This document shows positions 1 through 5,300 of a stretch of DNA of 5,300 nucleotides, piece by piece; within the stretch, counting starts at the first letter, position 1; each line of letters opens with the position of its first letter. The position numbers were made by a program, and so were the translations under genes. The stretch comes from Hyphomonas sp. GTDB taxonomy: Bacteria; Pseudomonadota; Alphaproteobacteria; Caulobacterales; Hyphomonadaceae. The notes beneath the pieces were generated by a model. The model searched no databases. It saw nothing but the letters and a program-made list of their open reading frames with translations, and was not told where the DNA came from. The stretch covers positions 1 through 5,300 of the forward strand of contig JARFRJ010000458.1 of the NCBI GenBank assembly GCA_029287305.1. The letters are read 5' to 3'.

Positions 1-442
1 TGACCCTCTCAAGCTAAGAGGGGTTACGCTTTTAAGAAAACGTCCCCATACAAATACCTGTAGCCCCTTCCTGTTAATTTTGTCTTAAATATTCTAGGGC
101 TGAGCCCATTTTATATCTTTGACGCGTATCTTCCTTTCAAGAAAAAGGCTTGCAGTCTGGCGGAATATACTCATTAAAGGGTTGTCTGCGAGGTATATAT
201 GGGCCGTTCTGCTGGGCGTTGCGCAAGTCACGCTGTGGCCCGTTGCGCTGGCCGCGTTCTGCTGCTTGTTCCGCTAGCTATTTAAAGACAATCTGCTGCG
301 ACTATGGCTAAGTTGAGATACTGTTAAGGCCTGAACGCGTTGTATAGAAAAAGGGAGCCATTGGCAGCTCACAAGCTGACCGAGCCGTGAGCAAAGACCC
401 GCAACACCAGAAAGCCATATCAGAAAACCACCCTTGGTGACA
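1..442. other. Region without a convincing gene
   Basis: No frame on either strand combines adequate length, a standard start and a ribosome site. Visible items are a 6-base hairpin CCCTCT/AGAGGG at 4-22, a 4-base hairpin GGGC-TGA-GCCC at 97-107 followed by a T-rich stretch, a 10-base repeat CGTTCTGCTG (205-214 and 255-264), and a plus-strand frame ending at 277 that encodes a hydrophobic peptide (see findings). The left part is AT-rich and the 200-275 stretch is clearly GC-richer. Confidence 0.5.
348..370 (-). terminator. Weak candidate terminator of the transporter gene
   Basis: On the minus strand GAGC and GCTC form a short stem (355-358 with 367-370, extended by two G-T wobble pairs) with a CCAA loop, followed by CC and five T residues. 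It is 72 bases after the transporter stop. Stem stability is poor, so the call is tentative. A longer-looped GCTCAC/GTGAGC hairpin (367-372 with 387-392) overlaps it. Confidence 0.3.
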
Positions 443-1309
443 TTATCCAAACACCTGCATTAGGACGAGACCTGTTGCCAGCCCGCAAGCGGCCAAAATG
501 CGCCGTGTTCCAAATCCTTCCTTCAGACCATACGCCCCCATAAGCGCGGCCCAGACAACCGATGTTTCGCGCATCGCGGTGACAAAAGCCGTATCGGCCA
601 GAGTAAAGGCATAAAGCGCCGATCCATAGGACAAGGTTCCAGCCAATCCGCCAAGCATGCCCGCTTTCAATTGTGGACGTATACGGGGCCACAGCTCACC
701 CCGGCGTGTCCACAGTGCGACGATGGTGATCCCGATCCAATCCAGTAAAAAGAGATAGACAATAAACGTATAGGCCGAGGGCATTTGCCGTATGGCGTGA
801 GCATCGACAACAGAATAGGCGGCAATGCCCAACGCTGTCAGAACCGCCCAATAAGAGGCCTTGCGGCTTTCTGCTTTCTCAAACAGAGAAAGGCCCGGCA
901 TCTCCGGCAAAGCAAAGACGATGACGGCTAGGCTCGCCATAGCGAGCCCCATCCAACCCATCCAAGAAAGCGTTTCGCCAAGGACCACCGCCGCCGCTAG
1001 GGCAACCAGCATGGGCGCACTCCCCCGCATAATCGGAAAAACGCGGGAAAGATCGCCGCGATGAAGCGCCTTGATCAGGCAGAACTGATAGGCCCAATGC
1101 ACCAATACAGGGGCAATAAAGATAGGCCAAAGCTCTATGAGCGGTGCCTCCACAACCCAAACAAAGGGTAGGACGCTCAACGCCATGGAAAGGGACAGGA
1201 CCATTCGTGCGGTCAGCACATCGCTGCCCCGTTTTACCGCAAAATTAGCCGCCGCCAATGTAAGCGCTGAAAAAAGGCCGAGCGAGACAGCCACAATACT
1301 TGGGGACAT
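443..1309 (-). CDS. EamA/DMT-family membrane transporter
   Basis: This 288-residue inner-membrane protein has about ten hydrophobic helices, roughly at 4-22, 34-53, 62-81, 93-111, 116-134, 152-170, 179-200, 216-236, 241-261 and 269-287. It matches the two-repeat (5+5) EamA architecture of the drug/metabolite transporter superfamily. The segment RGDLSRVFPIMRGSAP at 84-99, followed by a helix ending in LGE (110-112), is a family hallmark. The basic loop near 201-212 fits an inside-positive orientation. Members export small metabolites or amino acids, but the substrate cannot be read from the sequence. The ATG start has only a weak AAGG site 10 bases upstream. A consensus TATAAT ends 2 bases before the ATG; if that is the true -10, the message would start inside the coding region, so it is probably not the promoter for this start. 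A 333-base gap separates it from the glycolytic operon, suggesting an independent unit. Confidence 0.93.
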   Translation of the reverse strand: MSPSIVAVSLGLFSALTLAAANFAVKRGSDVLTARMVLSLSMALSVLPFVWVVEAPLIELWPIFIAPVLVHWAYQFCLIKALHRGDLSRVFPIMRGSAPMLVALAAAVVLGETLSWMGWMGLAMASLAVIVFALPEMPGLSLFEKAESRKASYWAVLTALGIAAYSVVDAHAIRQMPSAYTFIVYLFLLDWIGITIVALWTRRGELWPRIRPQLKAGMLGGLAGTLSYGSALYAFTLADTAFVTAMRETSVVWAALMGAYGLKEGFGTRRILAACGLATGLVLMQVFG

Positions 1310-1399
1310 TGATTATAAACCTTAAAGCGCCGAGTGTGAGATGTGACCTATCCTGCTCATAATCGCCTGTTATGCGCCCTCATAGTCTAAAAAAACGGC

Positions 1400-1526
1400 A
1401 CCTTAAAGCGTTTAGGCTTCTTTTGGAATCGCCTTAGCGCTGTTATTGTTTGCTATGCGACAAGCTCGTCGTAACGCTGCCAGTATTTTGGCCATACCCT
1501 CAAAGTGAGTTTTAAAGCGTTAAGGC
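1400..1526 (+). repeat. Short direct repeats TTAAAGCGTTwAGGC
   Basis: TTAAAGCGTTTAGGC at 1403-1417 and TTAAAGCGTTAAGGC at 1512-1526 agree at 14 of 15 bases and start 109 bases apart. A third element shares the 11-mer ACCTTAAAGCG (1319-1329 and 1400-1410), 81 bases from the first. All are non-coding. They could be binding sites for one regulator of the transporter gene, or chance AT-rich similarity. Confidence 0.35.
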
Positions 1527-1541
1527 AAGCCCAAAGTAATC

Positions 1542-1554
1542 GTAACCGCGTTAC
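1542..1554. promoter_or_regulatory. Inverted repeat GTAAC-N3-GTTAC
   Basis: A perfect 5-base inverted repeat around CGC in non-coding DNA, of the size and form of a dimeric repressor operator. It lies about 230 bases upstream of the transporter start and about 90 bases past the DUF1272 stop, so its target is unclear. Confidence 0.25.
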
Positions 1555-1642
1555 ATAAGCTGAACATAATCTGGTGCCTCAAATTTACCTTCATTGATTT
1601 GAAGTGTCTTTAATCAAACGCGCCGTGGGGCTTTGTTAAAAA

Positions 1643-1855
1643 TCAAGCCGGTTCAGGGGGATGATCGACCAAGGCTTGACCCATCCGTAAAGGACGCGGC
1701 TTCAGATCGCCGCCGCAATTGGGGCACACATAGTTTAAGCTTGCCTCATTGCAGGTCTGGCAAAAGGTACACTCAAAGGAACAGATGAGCGCGCCGTCCC
1801 GGTCGGTTGGTAAAGGTGTTAGGCATATCTGGCATTCAGGGCGCATAGTCAGCAT
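1643..1855 (-). CDS. DUF1272 family small cysteine-rich protein
   Basis: This is a 70-residue protein of unknown function that I recognise as DUF1272. The pattern is MRPxCxxC near the N-terminus, ICSFECTFCxxC in the middle and VCPNCGGDL before a basic RPLR segment. The eight cysteines (8, 11, 25, 29, 32, 35, 44, 47) form four paired knuckles, enough for two zinc ions in a RING- or ribbon-like fold; zinc binding is inferred. There is no signal peptide or membrane segment, so it should be cytosolic. The extra tail after about residue 58 is acidic and proline-rich. The start chosen is the ATG 2 bases after the fda stop, with AGG 6 bases upstream inside the end of fda. A second ATG at codon 4 has no such site. 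The spacing implies translational coupling to fda. The DUF1272 family call is firm, its role is not known, and its context suggests some link to glycolytic enzyme expression or activity. Confidence 0.9.
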   Translation of the reverse strand: MLTMRPECQICLTPLPTDRDGALICSFECTFCQTCNEASLNYVCPNCGGDLKPRPLRMGQALVDHPPEPA

Positions 1856-1857
1856 GA

Positions 1858-2748
1858 TTAGCCTGCCATGGAGGCGGCACAGATCGCGTCAATAGTGCTG
1901 GCAAGCTGGGCATTGAACGCCGCATCACTTTGTCTGTGGCTAAGGCCTTCGGTCAGGGCGCGCGAGAAGCTGGCAATCATGCCCGTATTCTGCATCAGAC
2001 GTTGATTGGCCTGCGTGCGGGAATATCCGCCAGACAGCGCTACCACGCGGACTGTTTGTGGATGATCCACAAGGGGCTTGTAGCGATTAGGGGTTTCCGG
2101 CAAGGTCAATTTCAGCATAACACGCTGATCGGGCCCAAGCATATCCAGTTCCGTCTGGAGAGCCTCTAGCAGGAGCGTTTCAGCTTCTGCCTTATCTGCA
2201 ATCATAATGGTCACTTCAGGTTCAATAATTGGCACAAGTCCATGCGCGAGAATTTGCCGCCCCACCTCAAATTGCTGCGCGACAATATCCCTAATCCCTT
2301 CAGGGCTGGCCGCATCAATGACAGAGCGCATTTTCGTCCCGAAGACCCCTTTTTGCTTTGCCCGGACCAACAGCGCATCTAGCTCAGGCATGGGCTTCAT
2401 ACGCTTGACCCCATCTGATCCAGCTTCAAGGCCTTTATCAACTTTCAAGAAGGGCACAATCTGACACTGCTCCCATAAATATTGGGCGGTTGGAATGCCT
2501 TCAATCTCACTGTCCATTGTCCGCTCAAACAGGATCGCTCCGATCACTTTCTCGCCGCTAAATCCGGGAGATTGAATGATGCGCGCCCGCATTTGGTGCA
2601 TCAGATCAAACATTTCAGCTTCATCTTGCCACATCCCGACCGAAACACCATAGCGCTCCAAAGCCTTTGGTGTCGATCCGCCGGACTGGTCCAGTGCCGC
2701 GATAAAGCCCGGGCCTTTTTCAATTTTTTCTTTCATACTTACAGTCAC
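1858..2748 (-). CDS. fda: Class I fructose-bisphosphate aldolase
   Basis: This enzyme reversibly splits fructose 1,6-bisphosphate into dihydroxyacetone phosphate and glyceraldehyde 3-phosphate through a Schiff base, without metal. The 296 residues match the short bacterial class I aldolases (Fda type). By comparison with the muscle enzyme, visible active-site elements are D20 in AALDQSGGS (17-25), lysines K102 and K105 in FLKVDKG, K139 in GTKMRS, the glutamates E176 and E178 in PIIEPEV, the Schiff-base lysine K213 in MLKLTLP, the phosphate-binding LSGGYSR at 238-244 and R263 in FSRAL. The start is GTG, chosen because an AGAGGA site lies 8 bases upstream. An ATG four codons later has no ribosome binding site, though it would lose only MTVS. 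It sits 41 bases after pgk and 2 bases before the DUF1272 gene, so it looks like the middle gene of an operon. The residue assignments come from recalled family knowledge. Confidence 0.96.
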   Translation of the reverse strand: MTVSMKEKIEKGPGFIAALDQSGGSTPKALERYGVSVGMWQDEAEMFDLMHQMRARIIQSPGFSGEKVIGAILFERTMDSEIEGIPTAQYLWEQCQIVPFLKVDKGLEAGSDGVKRMKPMPELDALLVRAKQKGVFGTKMRSVIDAASPEGIRDIVAQQFEVGRQILAHGLVPIIEPEVTIMIADKAEAETLLLEALQTELDMLGPDQRVMLKLTLPETPNRYKPLVDHPQTVRVVALSGGYSRTQANQRLMQNTGMIASFSRALTEGLSHRQSDAAFNAQLASTIDAICAASMAG

Positions 2749-2756
2749 TTGGTACG

Positions 2757-2762
2757 TCCTCT
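2757..2762 (-). promoter_or_regulatory. Ribosome binding site deciding the fda GTG start
   Basis: The minus strand reads AGAGGA, 8 bases before GTG at 2748. The downstream in-frame ATG (2734-2736) has no purine-rich site at a workable distance, so GTG is preferred. Confidence 0.65.
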
Positions 2763-2789
2763 ACTCGCTTACATGTCTCTTTTTTCGAT

Positions 2790-3995
2790 TTATCGGGTAC
2801 TGCCCCGCAGAGCCTCTATTCCCGGCAAGGCCTTGCCTTCCATCCATTCCAGAAAGGCCCCACCTGCGGTGGATACAAAGCTGAACTGATCAGCCACACC
2901 TGCATGATTGAGCGCCGCCACGGTGTCCCCGCCGCCCGCCACAGCGATCAGCGCGCCGCTTTGGCACGCTCTGCCAGCCGCCTGTGCAGCGGCGACGGTG
3001 GCCGCATCAAAGGGGGCAAGTTCAAACGCCCCCAAAGGCCCATTCCAGATCAGCGTTTGAACCTCGCCCATTACCTGTGAAATCGCCGCGATAGTTTTAG
3101 GGCCCGCATCAAGGATCATCTCTTCAGCACCCACCTCATCCAACCCGCAGATACGATGCGCAGCGTGCGCTTTAAACTCTGCGGCCACCACCAAATCCTG
3201 TGGCAATATAACAGCGCAATCCGCAGCGTTCGCAGCCGCTTCAATTTCGCGCGCGAGCGCAAGTAAATCATGCTCGCAGAGGGATTTACCGACCGGATGA
3301 CCCTGCGCGGCGAGAAACGTATTGGCCATGCCGCCGCCAATCACCAGATGATCGACCTTGCTAACGAGATTTTTCAAAAGCGTGATTTTGGAAGACACTT
3401 TAGCCCCGCCAACAACCGCCATAACCGGGCGTTTCGGGCTTCCAAGGGCTCTCTCAAGCGCGTCCAGTTCTTTTTGCAGCGCAAGCCCGGCATAGGCAGG
3501 CAAGAGATGCGCAATGCCTTCTGTCGATGCATGGGCGCGGTGAGCGGCTGAAAACGCATCATTCACATAGATATCCCCAAGCTTGGCAAGGGCTTTGGCC
3601 GTGTCTGGATCATTGGTTTCTTCCCCCGGCAGAAAGCGCATATTTTCCAGTAAAATCACATCTCCATCCGGGCGGCTTGCAATCAGCGCCGCGCATTTCG
3701 GCCCAATCCCGCAATTTTCAGCAAAGGTTACCGGTCGGCCCAGCAGCGCCGAAAAAGCACTGGCCACCGGCTTCAAGCTCATATCCGGGCGAATTTTCCC
3801 TTTTGGACGGCCCAAATGAGAGAGAAGGACAGTTTTTGCCCCTTGCTGGCTCAAAGCCGCGACACTCGCCAGCGCCGCGCGCAAGCGGGTATCATCGCTG
3901 ACCTTTCCGTCAGCCATGGGCGTGTTGAAATCGACCCGCATCAATGCCGTTTTACCGCTCAAATCCCCTGCATCCTGTAAACGGTGAAATTTCAT
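2790..3995 (-). CDS. pgk: Phosphoglycerate kinase
   Basis: This cytoplasmic enzyme transfers phosphate reversibly between 1,3-bisphosphoglycerate and ADP, the step directly after GapA. The 401 residues are full length for bacterial Pgk. In the N-terminal (phosphoglycerate) domain are RVDFNTP at 20-26, SHLGRP at 59-64, ENMRF at 117-121 and [13 protein letters not shown] at 145-157. In the C-terminal (nucleotide) domain are GGAKVSSKI at 196-204, GGGMANTF at 220-227, NGPLGAFE at 318-325, the nucleotide-binding GGGDTVAA at 354-361, and [18 protein letters not shown] at 375-392. No key residue appears to be missing. The ATG start is supported by an AGGCAGG-like site about 7 bases upstream and by the usual N-terminus ending just before the RVDFN strand. 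fda follows after 41 bases without a terminator, so the two are probably co-transcribed. The gap terminator upstream implies a pgk promoter of its own. Confidence 0.98.
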   Translation of the reverse strand: MKFHRLQDAGDLSGKTALMRVDFNTPMADGKVSDDTRLRAALASVAALSQQGAKTVLLSHLGRPKGKIRPDMSLKPVASAFSALLGRPVTFAENCGIGPKCAALIASRPDGDVILLENMRFLPGEETNDPDTAKALAKLGDIYVNDAFSAAHRAHASTEGIAHLLPAYAGLALQKELDALERALGSPKRPVMAVVGGAKVSSKITLLKNLVSKVDHLVIGGGMANTFLAAQGHPVGKSLCEHDLLALAREIEAAANAADCAVILPQDLVVAAEFKAHAAHRICGLDEVGAEEMILDAGPKTIAAISQVMGEVQTLIWNGPLGAFELAPFDAATVAAAQAAGRACQSGALIAVAGGGDTVAALNHAGVADQFSFVSTAGGAFLEWMEGKALPGIEALRGSTR

Positions 3996-4002
3996 GCTGA
4001 TA

Positions 4003-4010
4003 CCTGCCTT
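4003..4010 (-). promoter_or_regulatory. Ribosome binding site of pgk
   Basis: The minus strand reads AAGGCAGG, ending 7 bases before the pgk ATG. Either AGG could pair with 16S rRNA; the nearer one has better spacing. Confidence 0.6.
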
Positions 4011-4093
4011 TTAAAAACGATCCTGCAAACCTGTTATCCCTGACGAGACGCGCCTACGCATCAGGCTATGTCTTGACCTATATAGAGGGATCG

Positions 4094-4107
4094 AAAATGA
4101 TCTGTCT
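4094..4107 (-). promoter_or_regulatory. Putative shared regulatory motif, pgk copy
   Basis: The minus strand reads AGACAGATCATTTT, with 98 bases between it and the pgk start. The gap copy is 89 bases from its start and differs at one base. Read as a promoter, CAGACA (matching the last four bases of TTGACA) is followed after 18 bases by TATATA at about 4079-4084, a possible but weak -35/-10 pair. The site also overlaps an inverted GATC-N6-GATC arrangement. Confidence 0.4.
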
Positions 4108-4115
4108 GCCTGCCC

Positions 4116-4121
4116 ATTATA
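4116..4121 (-). promoter_or_regulatory. Candidate -10 element for pgk
   Basis: The minus strand reads a consensus TATAAT 10 bases past the T-run of the gap terminator. The position 17 bases upstream falls in the terminator stem (GCGGGT) and is a poor -35. This may therefore be only part of an AT-rich tract, with the real pgk promoter lying near 4079-4107 instead. Since gap terminates at 4132, some promoter is expected in 4011-4131. Confidence 0.25.
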
Positions 4122-4131
4122 TATACTCATC

Positions 4132-4159
4132 AAAAAAAACCCGCCAGAAATCTGGCGGG
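4132..4159 (-). terminator. Rho-independent terminator of gap
   Basis: On the minus strand a perfect GC-rich stem (CCCGCCAG paired with CTGGCGGG, plus a possible A-T closing pair) with a 2-4 base loop is followed at once by eight T residues. It begins 6 bases after the gap stop codon. On the plus strand no T-run follows the stem, so it acts in one direction only. It should end most gap transcripts before pgk. Confidence 0.93.
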
Positions 4160-4165
4160 CTTGCA

Positions 4166-5173
4166 TTATATATGTTTGGCCATTTCCAGAGCCGTATCCG
4201 ACATGCGTGTGGCAAAGCCCCATTCATTGTCATACCAGCTTAAGACCCGAACAAGTGTGCCGTCTGTCACATGCGTAGACGCTGCCGCAACAGAAGACGA
4301 TGCCGGATTATGATTATAATCAATTGAAACCAGAGGGGCTTGCGAAAAGGCGAGCACACCTTTCATTGGGCCGTCTGCAGCCGCTTTCAGGGCCGCATTG
4401 ATCTCTTCAATACTGGTCGCACGTCCGGCATCAAAAACAAGATCAATCATGGATACATTTGGCGTGGGCACACGGACCGCCGACCCGTCAAGCTTGCCCG
4501 CAAGTTCTGGCAGAACAAGCCCGACCGCCTTGGCTGCGCCGGTTGATGTCGGGATCATTGAGGCGGCAGCCGAGCGTCCGCGATACAAGTCCTTATGCAT
4601 GCGGTCGAGCGTAGGCTGATCACCTGTATAGGCATGGACCGTTGTCATATAACCGCGCTCAATTCCCACTGTATCATTGAGGACCTTGGCGACGGGTGAA
4701 AGGCAATTGGTGGTGCACGACGCATTGGAAACCACTGTATCTGCTGCGGTTAAACTGTGATGGTTCACGCCATAGACAATGGTCTTGTCAGCGCCTGAAG
4801 AGGGCGCAGAGACTAGAACGCGCTTCGCCCCGGCCTGTAAATGCGCGGCAGCTTGGTCCCGTGCGGTAAAAATTCCGGTACACTCAAAAGCGATATCAAC
4901 GCCCATATCTTTCCAGGGCAAACCCGCCGGATCACGCTCGGCCAAGCATTTAAACTGGCGCGACCCCACTTTAATCGTGTCGCCTGCAACCGCCACAGAG
5001 GCCGGCAATCGGCCATGGACGCTGTCATATTGCAAAAGATGGGCATTGGTATCGACAGGCCCCAAATCATTAATTGCGACAACTTCTATATCTGTGCGAT
5101 CATGCTCAATAATAGAGCGCAGGACGAGACGACCAATGCGCCCAAAGCCATTAATGGCAACCCGAACTGTCAT
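4166..5173 (-). CDS. gap: Type I glyceraldehyde-3-phosphate dehydrogenase, probably NAD-dependent
   Basis: This cytoplasmic enzyme of glycolysis and gluconeogenesis oxidises and phosphorylates glyceraldehyde 3-phosphate to 1,3-bisphosphoglycerate. At 335 residues it is full length for the family. The Rossmann dinucleotide-binding motif NGFGRIGR is at residues 8-15. The catalytic motif ASCTTNC puts the nucleophilic cysteine at C153, and the paired histidine is H180 in TTVHAYTGD. The phosphate-site stretch IPTSTGAAKA is at about 207-216 and the C-terminal signature WYDNEWGF at 313-320. N35-D36-L37 matches the NAD-type ribose-binding segment (Asp32-Leu33 in the Bacillus enzyme), which argues for NAD. 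However, the Leu-Pro pair of strict NAD enzymes is Arg-Met here (R191-M192), so the cofactor call is inference. The ATG start is fixed by an AAGGAG site 8 bases upstream and by the usual N-terminus. Its own terminator follows the stop, so it is probably transcribed separately from pgk. Confidence 0.98.
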   Translation of the reverse strand: MTVRVAINGFGRIGRLVLRSIIEHDRTDIEVVAINDLGPVDTNAHLLQYDSVHGRLPASVAVAGDTIKVGSRQFKCLAERDPAGLPWKDMGVDIAFECTGIFTARDQAAAHLQAGAKRVLVSAPSSGADKTIVYGVNHHSLTAADTVVSNASCTTNCLSPVAKVLNDTVGIERGYMTTVHAYTGDQPTLDRMHKDLYRGRSAAASMIPTSTGAAKAVGLVLPELAGKLDGSAVRVPTPNVSMIDLVFDAGRATSIEEINAALKAAADGPMKGVLAFSQAPLVSIDYNHNPASSSVAAASTHVTDGTLVRVLSWYDNEWGFATRMSDTALEMAKHI

Positions 5174-5181
5174 CGATAAAT

Positions 5182-5187
5182 CTCCTT
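5182..5187 (-). promoter_or_regulatory. Ribosome binding site of gap
   Basis: The minus strand reads AAGGAG, 8 bases before the gap ATG. It is the strongest Shine-Dalgarno match in the window, consistent with a highly expressed glycolytic gene, and it fixes the start codon. Confidence 0.85.
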
Positions 5188-5262
5188 GGTCTGATTATGA
5201 CGATAAGCCTCACTCGCTTGGGTTTACCATGTCTGGTGCCAAGGTCCAGAGCGCGCGCACGT

Positions 5263-5276
5263 AAAATCATCTGTCT
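5263..5276 (-). promoter_or_regulatory. Putative shared regulatory motif, gap copy
   Basis: The minus strand reads AGACAGATGATTTT, with 89 bases between it and the gap start codon. It matches a site upstream of pgk (4094-4107) at 13 of 14 positions. It sits directly beside the AAGCGCTT palindrome. It could be a regulator site or part of a promoter: TAGACA in its upstream end resembles a -35 box, but no -10 follows at 17 bases. The match is seen directly; the function is inferred. Confidence 0.4.
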
Positions 5277-5284
5277 AAGCGCTT
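5277..5284. promoter_or_regulatory. Palindrome AAGCGCTT, possible LacI-family-type operator
   Basis: This is a perfect 8-base palindrome with a central CG. The flanks are imperfectly symmetric: TGTC on the left matches GTCA on the right only with a one-base offset and one mismatch. AAnCGnTT-type cores are typical of LacI/GalR-family operators, and alphaproteobacteria use LacI-family regulators of central carbon metabolism (CceR, PckR). Assignment to such a regulator is inference; no regulator gene is in the window. Confidence 0.3.
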
Positions 5285-5300
5285 GTCAGCGAAATATACG

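Larger units (their letters stand above)
1310..1642. other. Non-coding interval between DUF1272 gene and transporter gene
   Basis: This 333-base AT-leaning interval has no open frame with a credible start and ribosome site on either strand. It contains three TTAAAGCG elements (1322-1329, 1403-1410, 1512-1519), the palindrome GTAAC-CGC-GTTAC at 1542-1554 and TATAAT directly before the transporter start. No clear intrinsic terminator follows the DUF1272 gene. A CTTCA/TGAAG hairpin near 1590-1605 lacks a proper T-run. Termination may be Rho-dependent, and the transporter promoter is likely within this interval. Confidence 0.6.
5174..5300 (-). other. gap upstream region
   Basis: No gene is visible between the gap start and the window edge. 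The region holds the gap ribosome binding site, the motif shared with pgk (5263-5276) and an AAGCGCTT palindrome (5277-5284). I could not identify a convincing -35/-10 pair. CATAAT at 5194-5199 lies too close to the ribosome binding site and lacks a partner. TTGGCA at 5237-5242 has no -10 at 16-18 bases. The main promoter may lie partly beyond the window. Confidence 0.5.

Noticed and set aside
199..285. Short plus-strand frame of 28 codons starting at ATG 199 with an AGG upstream
   Set aside because: It is too short and Arg/Cys-rich, in a GC-rich stretch, with no recognisable feature; another frame of the same stretch looks more protein-like.
420..692. Minus-strand frame overlapping the end of the transporter gene
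   Set aside because: It is out of frame with a well-supported EamA gene, and its composition is rich in Trp, Arg and Gly as expected from a shifted frame.
1455..1508. 17-codon plus-strand frame in the non-coding interval
   Set aside because: There is no ribosome site, it is very short, and it is not distinguishable from chance.
2786..2795. CGAT-TT-ATCG inverted repeat at the pgk stop
   Set aside because: The stem is only four pairs, and on the transcribed strand it is followed by A residues, not T, so it is not a terminator between pgk and fda.
3527..3901. Plus-strand open frames opposite pgk
   Set aside because: They are shadows of pgk codons: no domains, no ribosome site and no protein-like hydrophobicity pattern.
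4073..4101. Plus-strand promoter-like pair TTGACC - 17 bases - AATGAT, antisense in the pgk leader
   Set aside because: The -10 matches only 4 of 6, there is no plus-strand gene to serve, and the segment overlaps the pgk regulatory region. It is reported here only as a possible antisense start.
5224..5242. TTGGCAC resembling a sigma-54 -24 element upstream of gap
   Set aside because: The -12 half reads ATGGT instead of TTGCA and lacks the invariant GC.
4779..5264. Long plus-strand open frame (161 codons) opposite gap
   Set aside because: It lies antisense to a clearly real gap gene, has no recognisable domain and reads as low-complexity shadow sequence.
1..5300. Search for CRISPR repeats, tRNA or rRNA genes, insertion sequence ends, toxin-antitoxin or defence genes
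   Set aside because: I saw no regularly spaced repeats, no cloverleaf, no transposase-like frame and no terminal inverted repeats. The window looks like ordinary core metabolism.

Overview
The window is a chromosomal housekeeping segment, most likely from an alphaproteobacterium. The grounds are moderate GC content, protein sequences that read like alphaproteobacterial GapA, Pgk and class I aldolase, a DUF1272 zinc-ribbon protein and an EamA transporter. I cannot name the genus. All five convincing genes lie on the minus strand, so the window reads from right (5300) to left (1).

Region by region, in the direction of transcription: 5174-5300 is the gap leader, with a strong Shine-Dalgarno sequence, an AAGCGCTT palindrome and a short motif that recurs upstream of pgk. 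4166-5173 is gap (glyceraldehyde-3-phosphate dehydrogenase), closed by a textbook intrinsic terminator at 4132-4159. 3996-4131 is the pgk leader. 2790-3995 is pgk, followed after 41 bases by fda (class I fructose-bisphosphate aldolase, 1858-2748, GTG start), followed after 2 bases by a small eight-cysteine DUF1272 protein (1643-1855). 1310-1642 is non-coding and contains short repeats and a palindrome. 443-1309 is an EamA-type ten-helix exporter. 1-442 has no convincing gene.

The three enzymes catalyse neighbouring steps of lower glycolysis and gluconeogenesis: aldolase makes or uses glyceraldehyde 3-phosphate, GapA converts it to 1,3-bisphosphoglycerate, and Pgk moves the acyl phosphate to ADP. 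The gap terminator suggests gap is a separate transcription unit. pgk-fda-DUF1272 has no visible terminator inside and looks like one operon. A 14-base element (one mismatch) sits at nearly the same distance upstream of gap and of pgk, which could coordinate the two units. The transporter appears to be a separate unit with no evident metabolic link.

I found no mobile element, CRISPR array, RNA gene, defence system or novel multi-gene system. The observations worth following are regulatory (shared motif, palindromes, intergenic repeats) and contextual (DUF1272 tightly coupled to a glycolytic operon).
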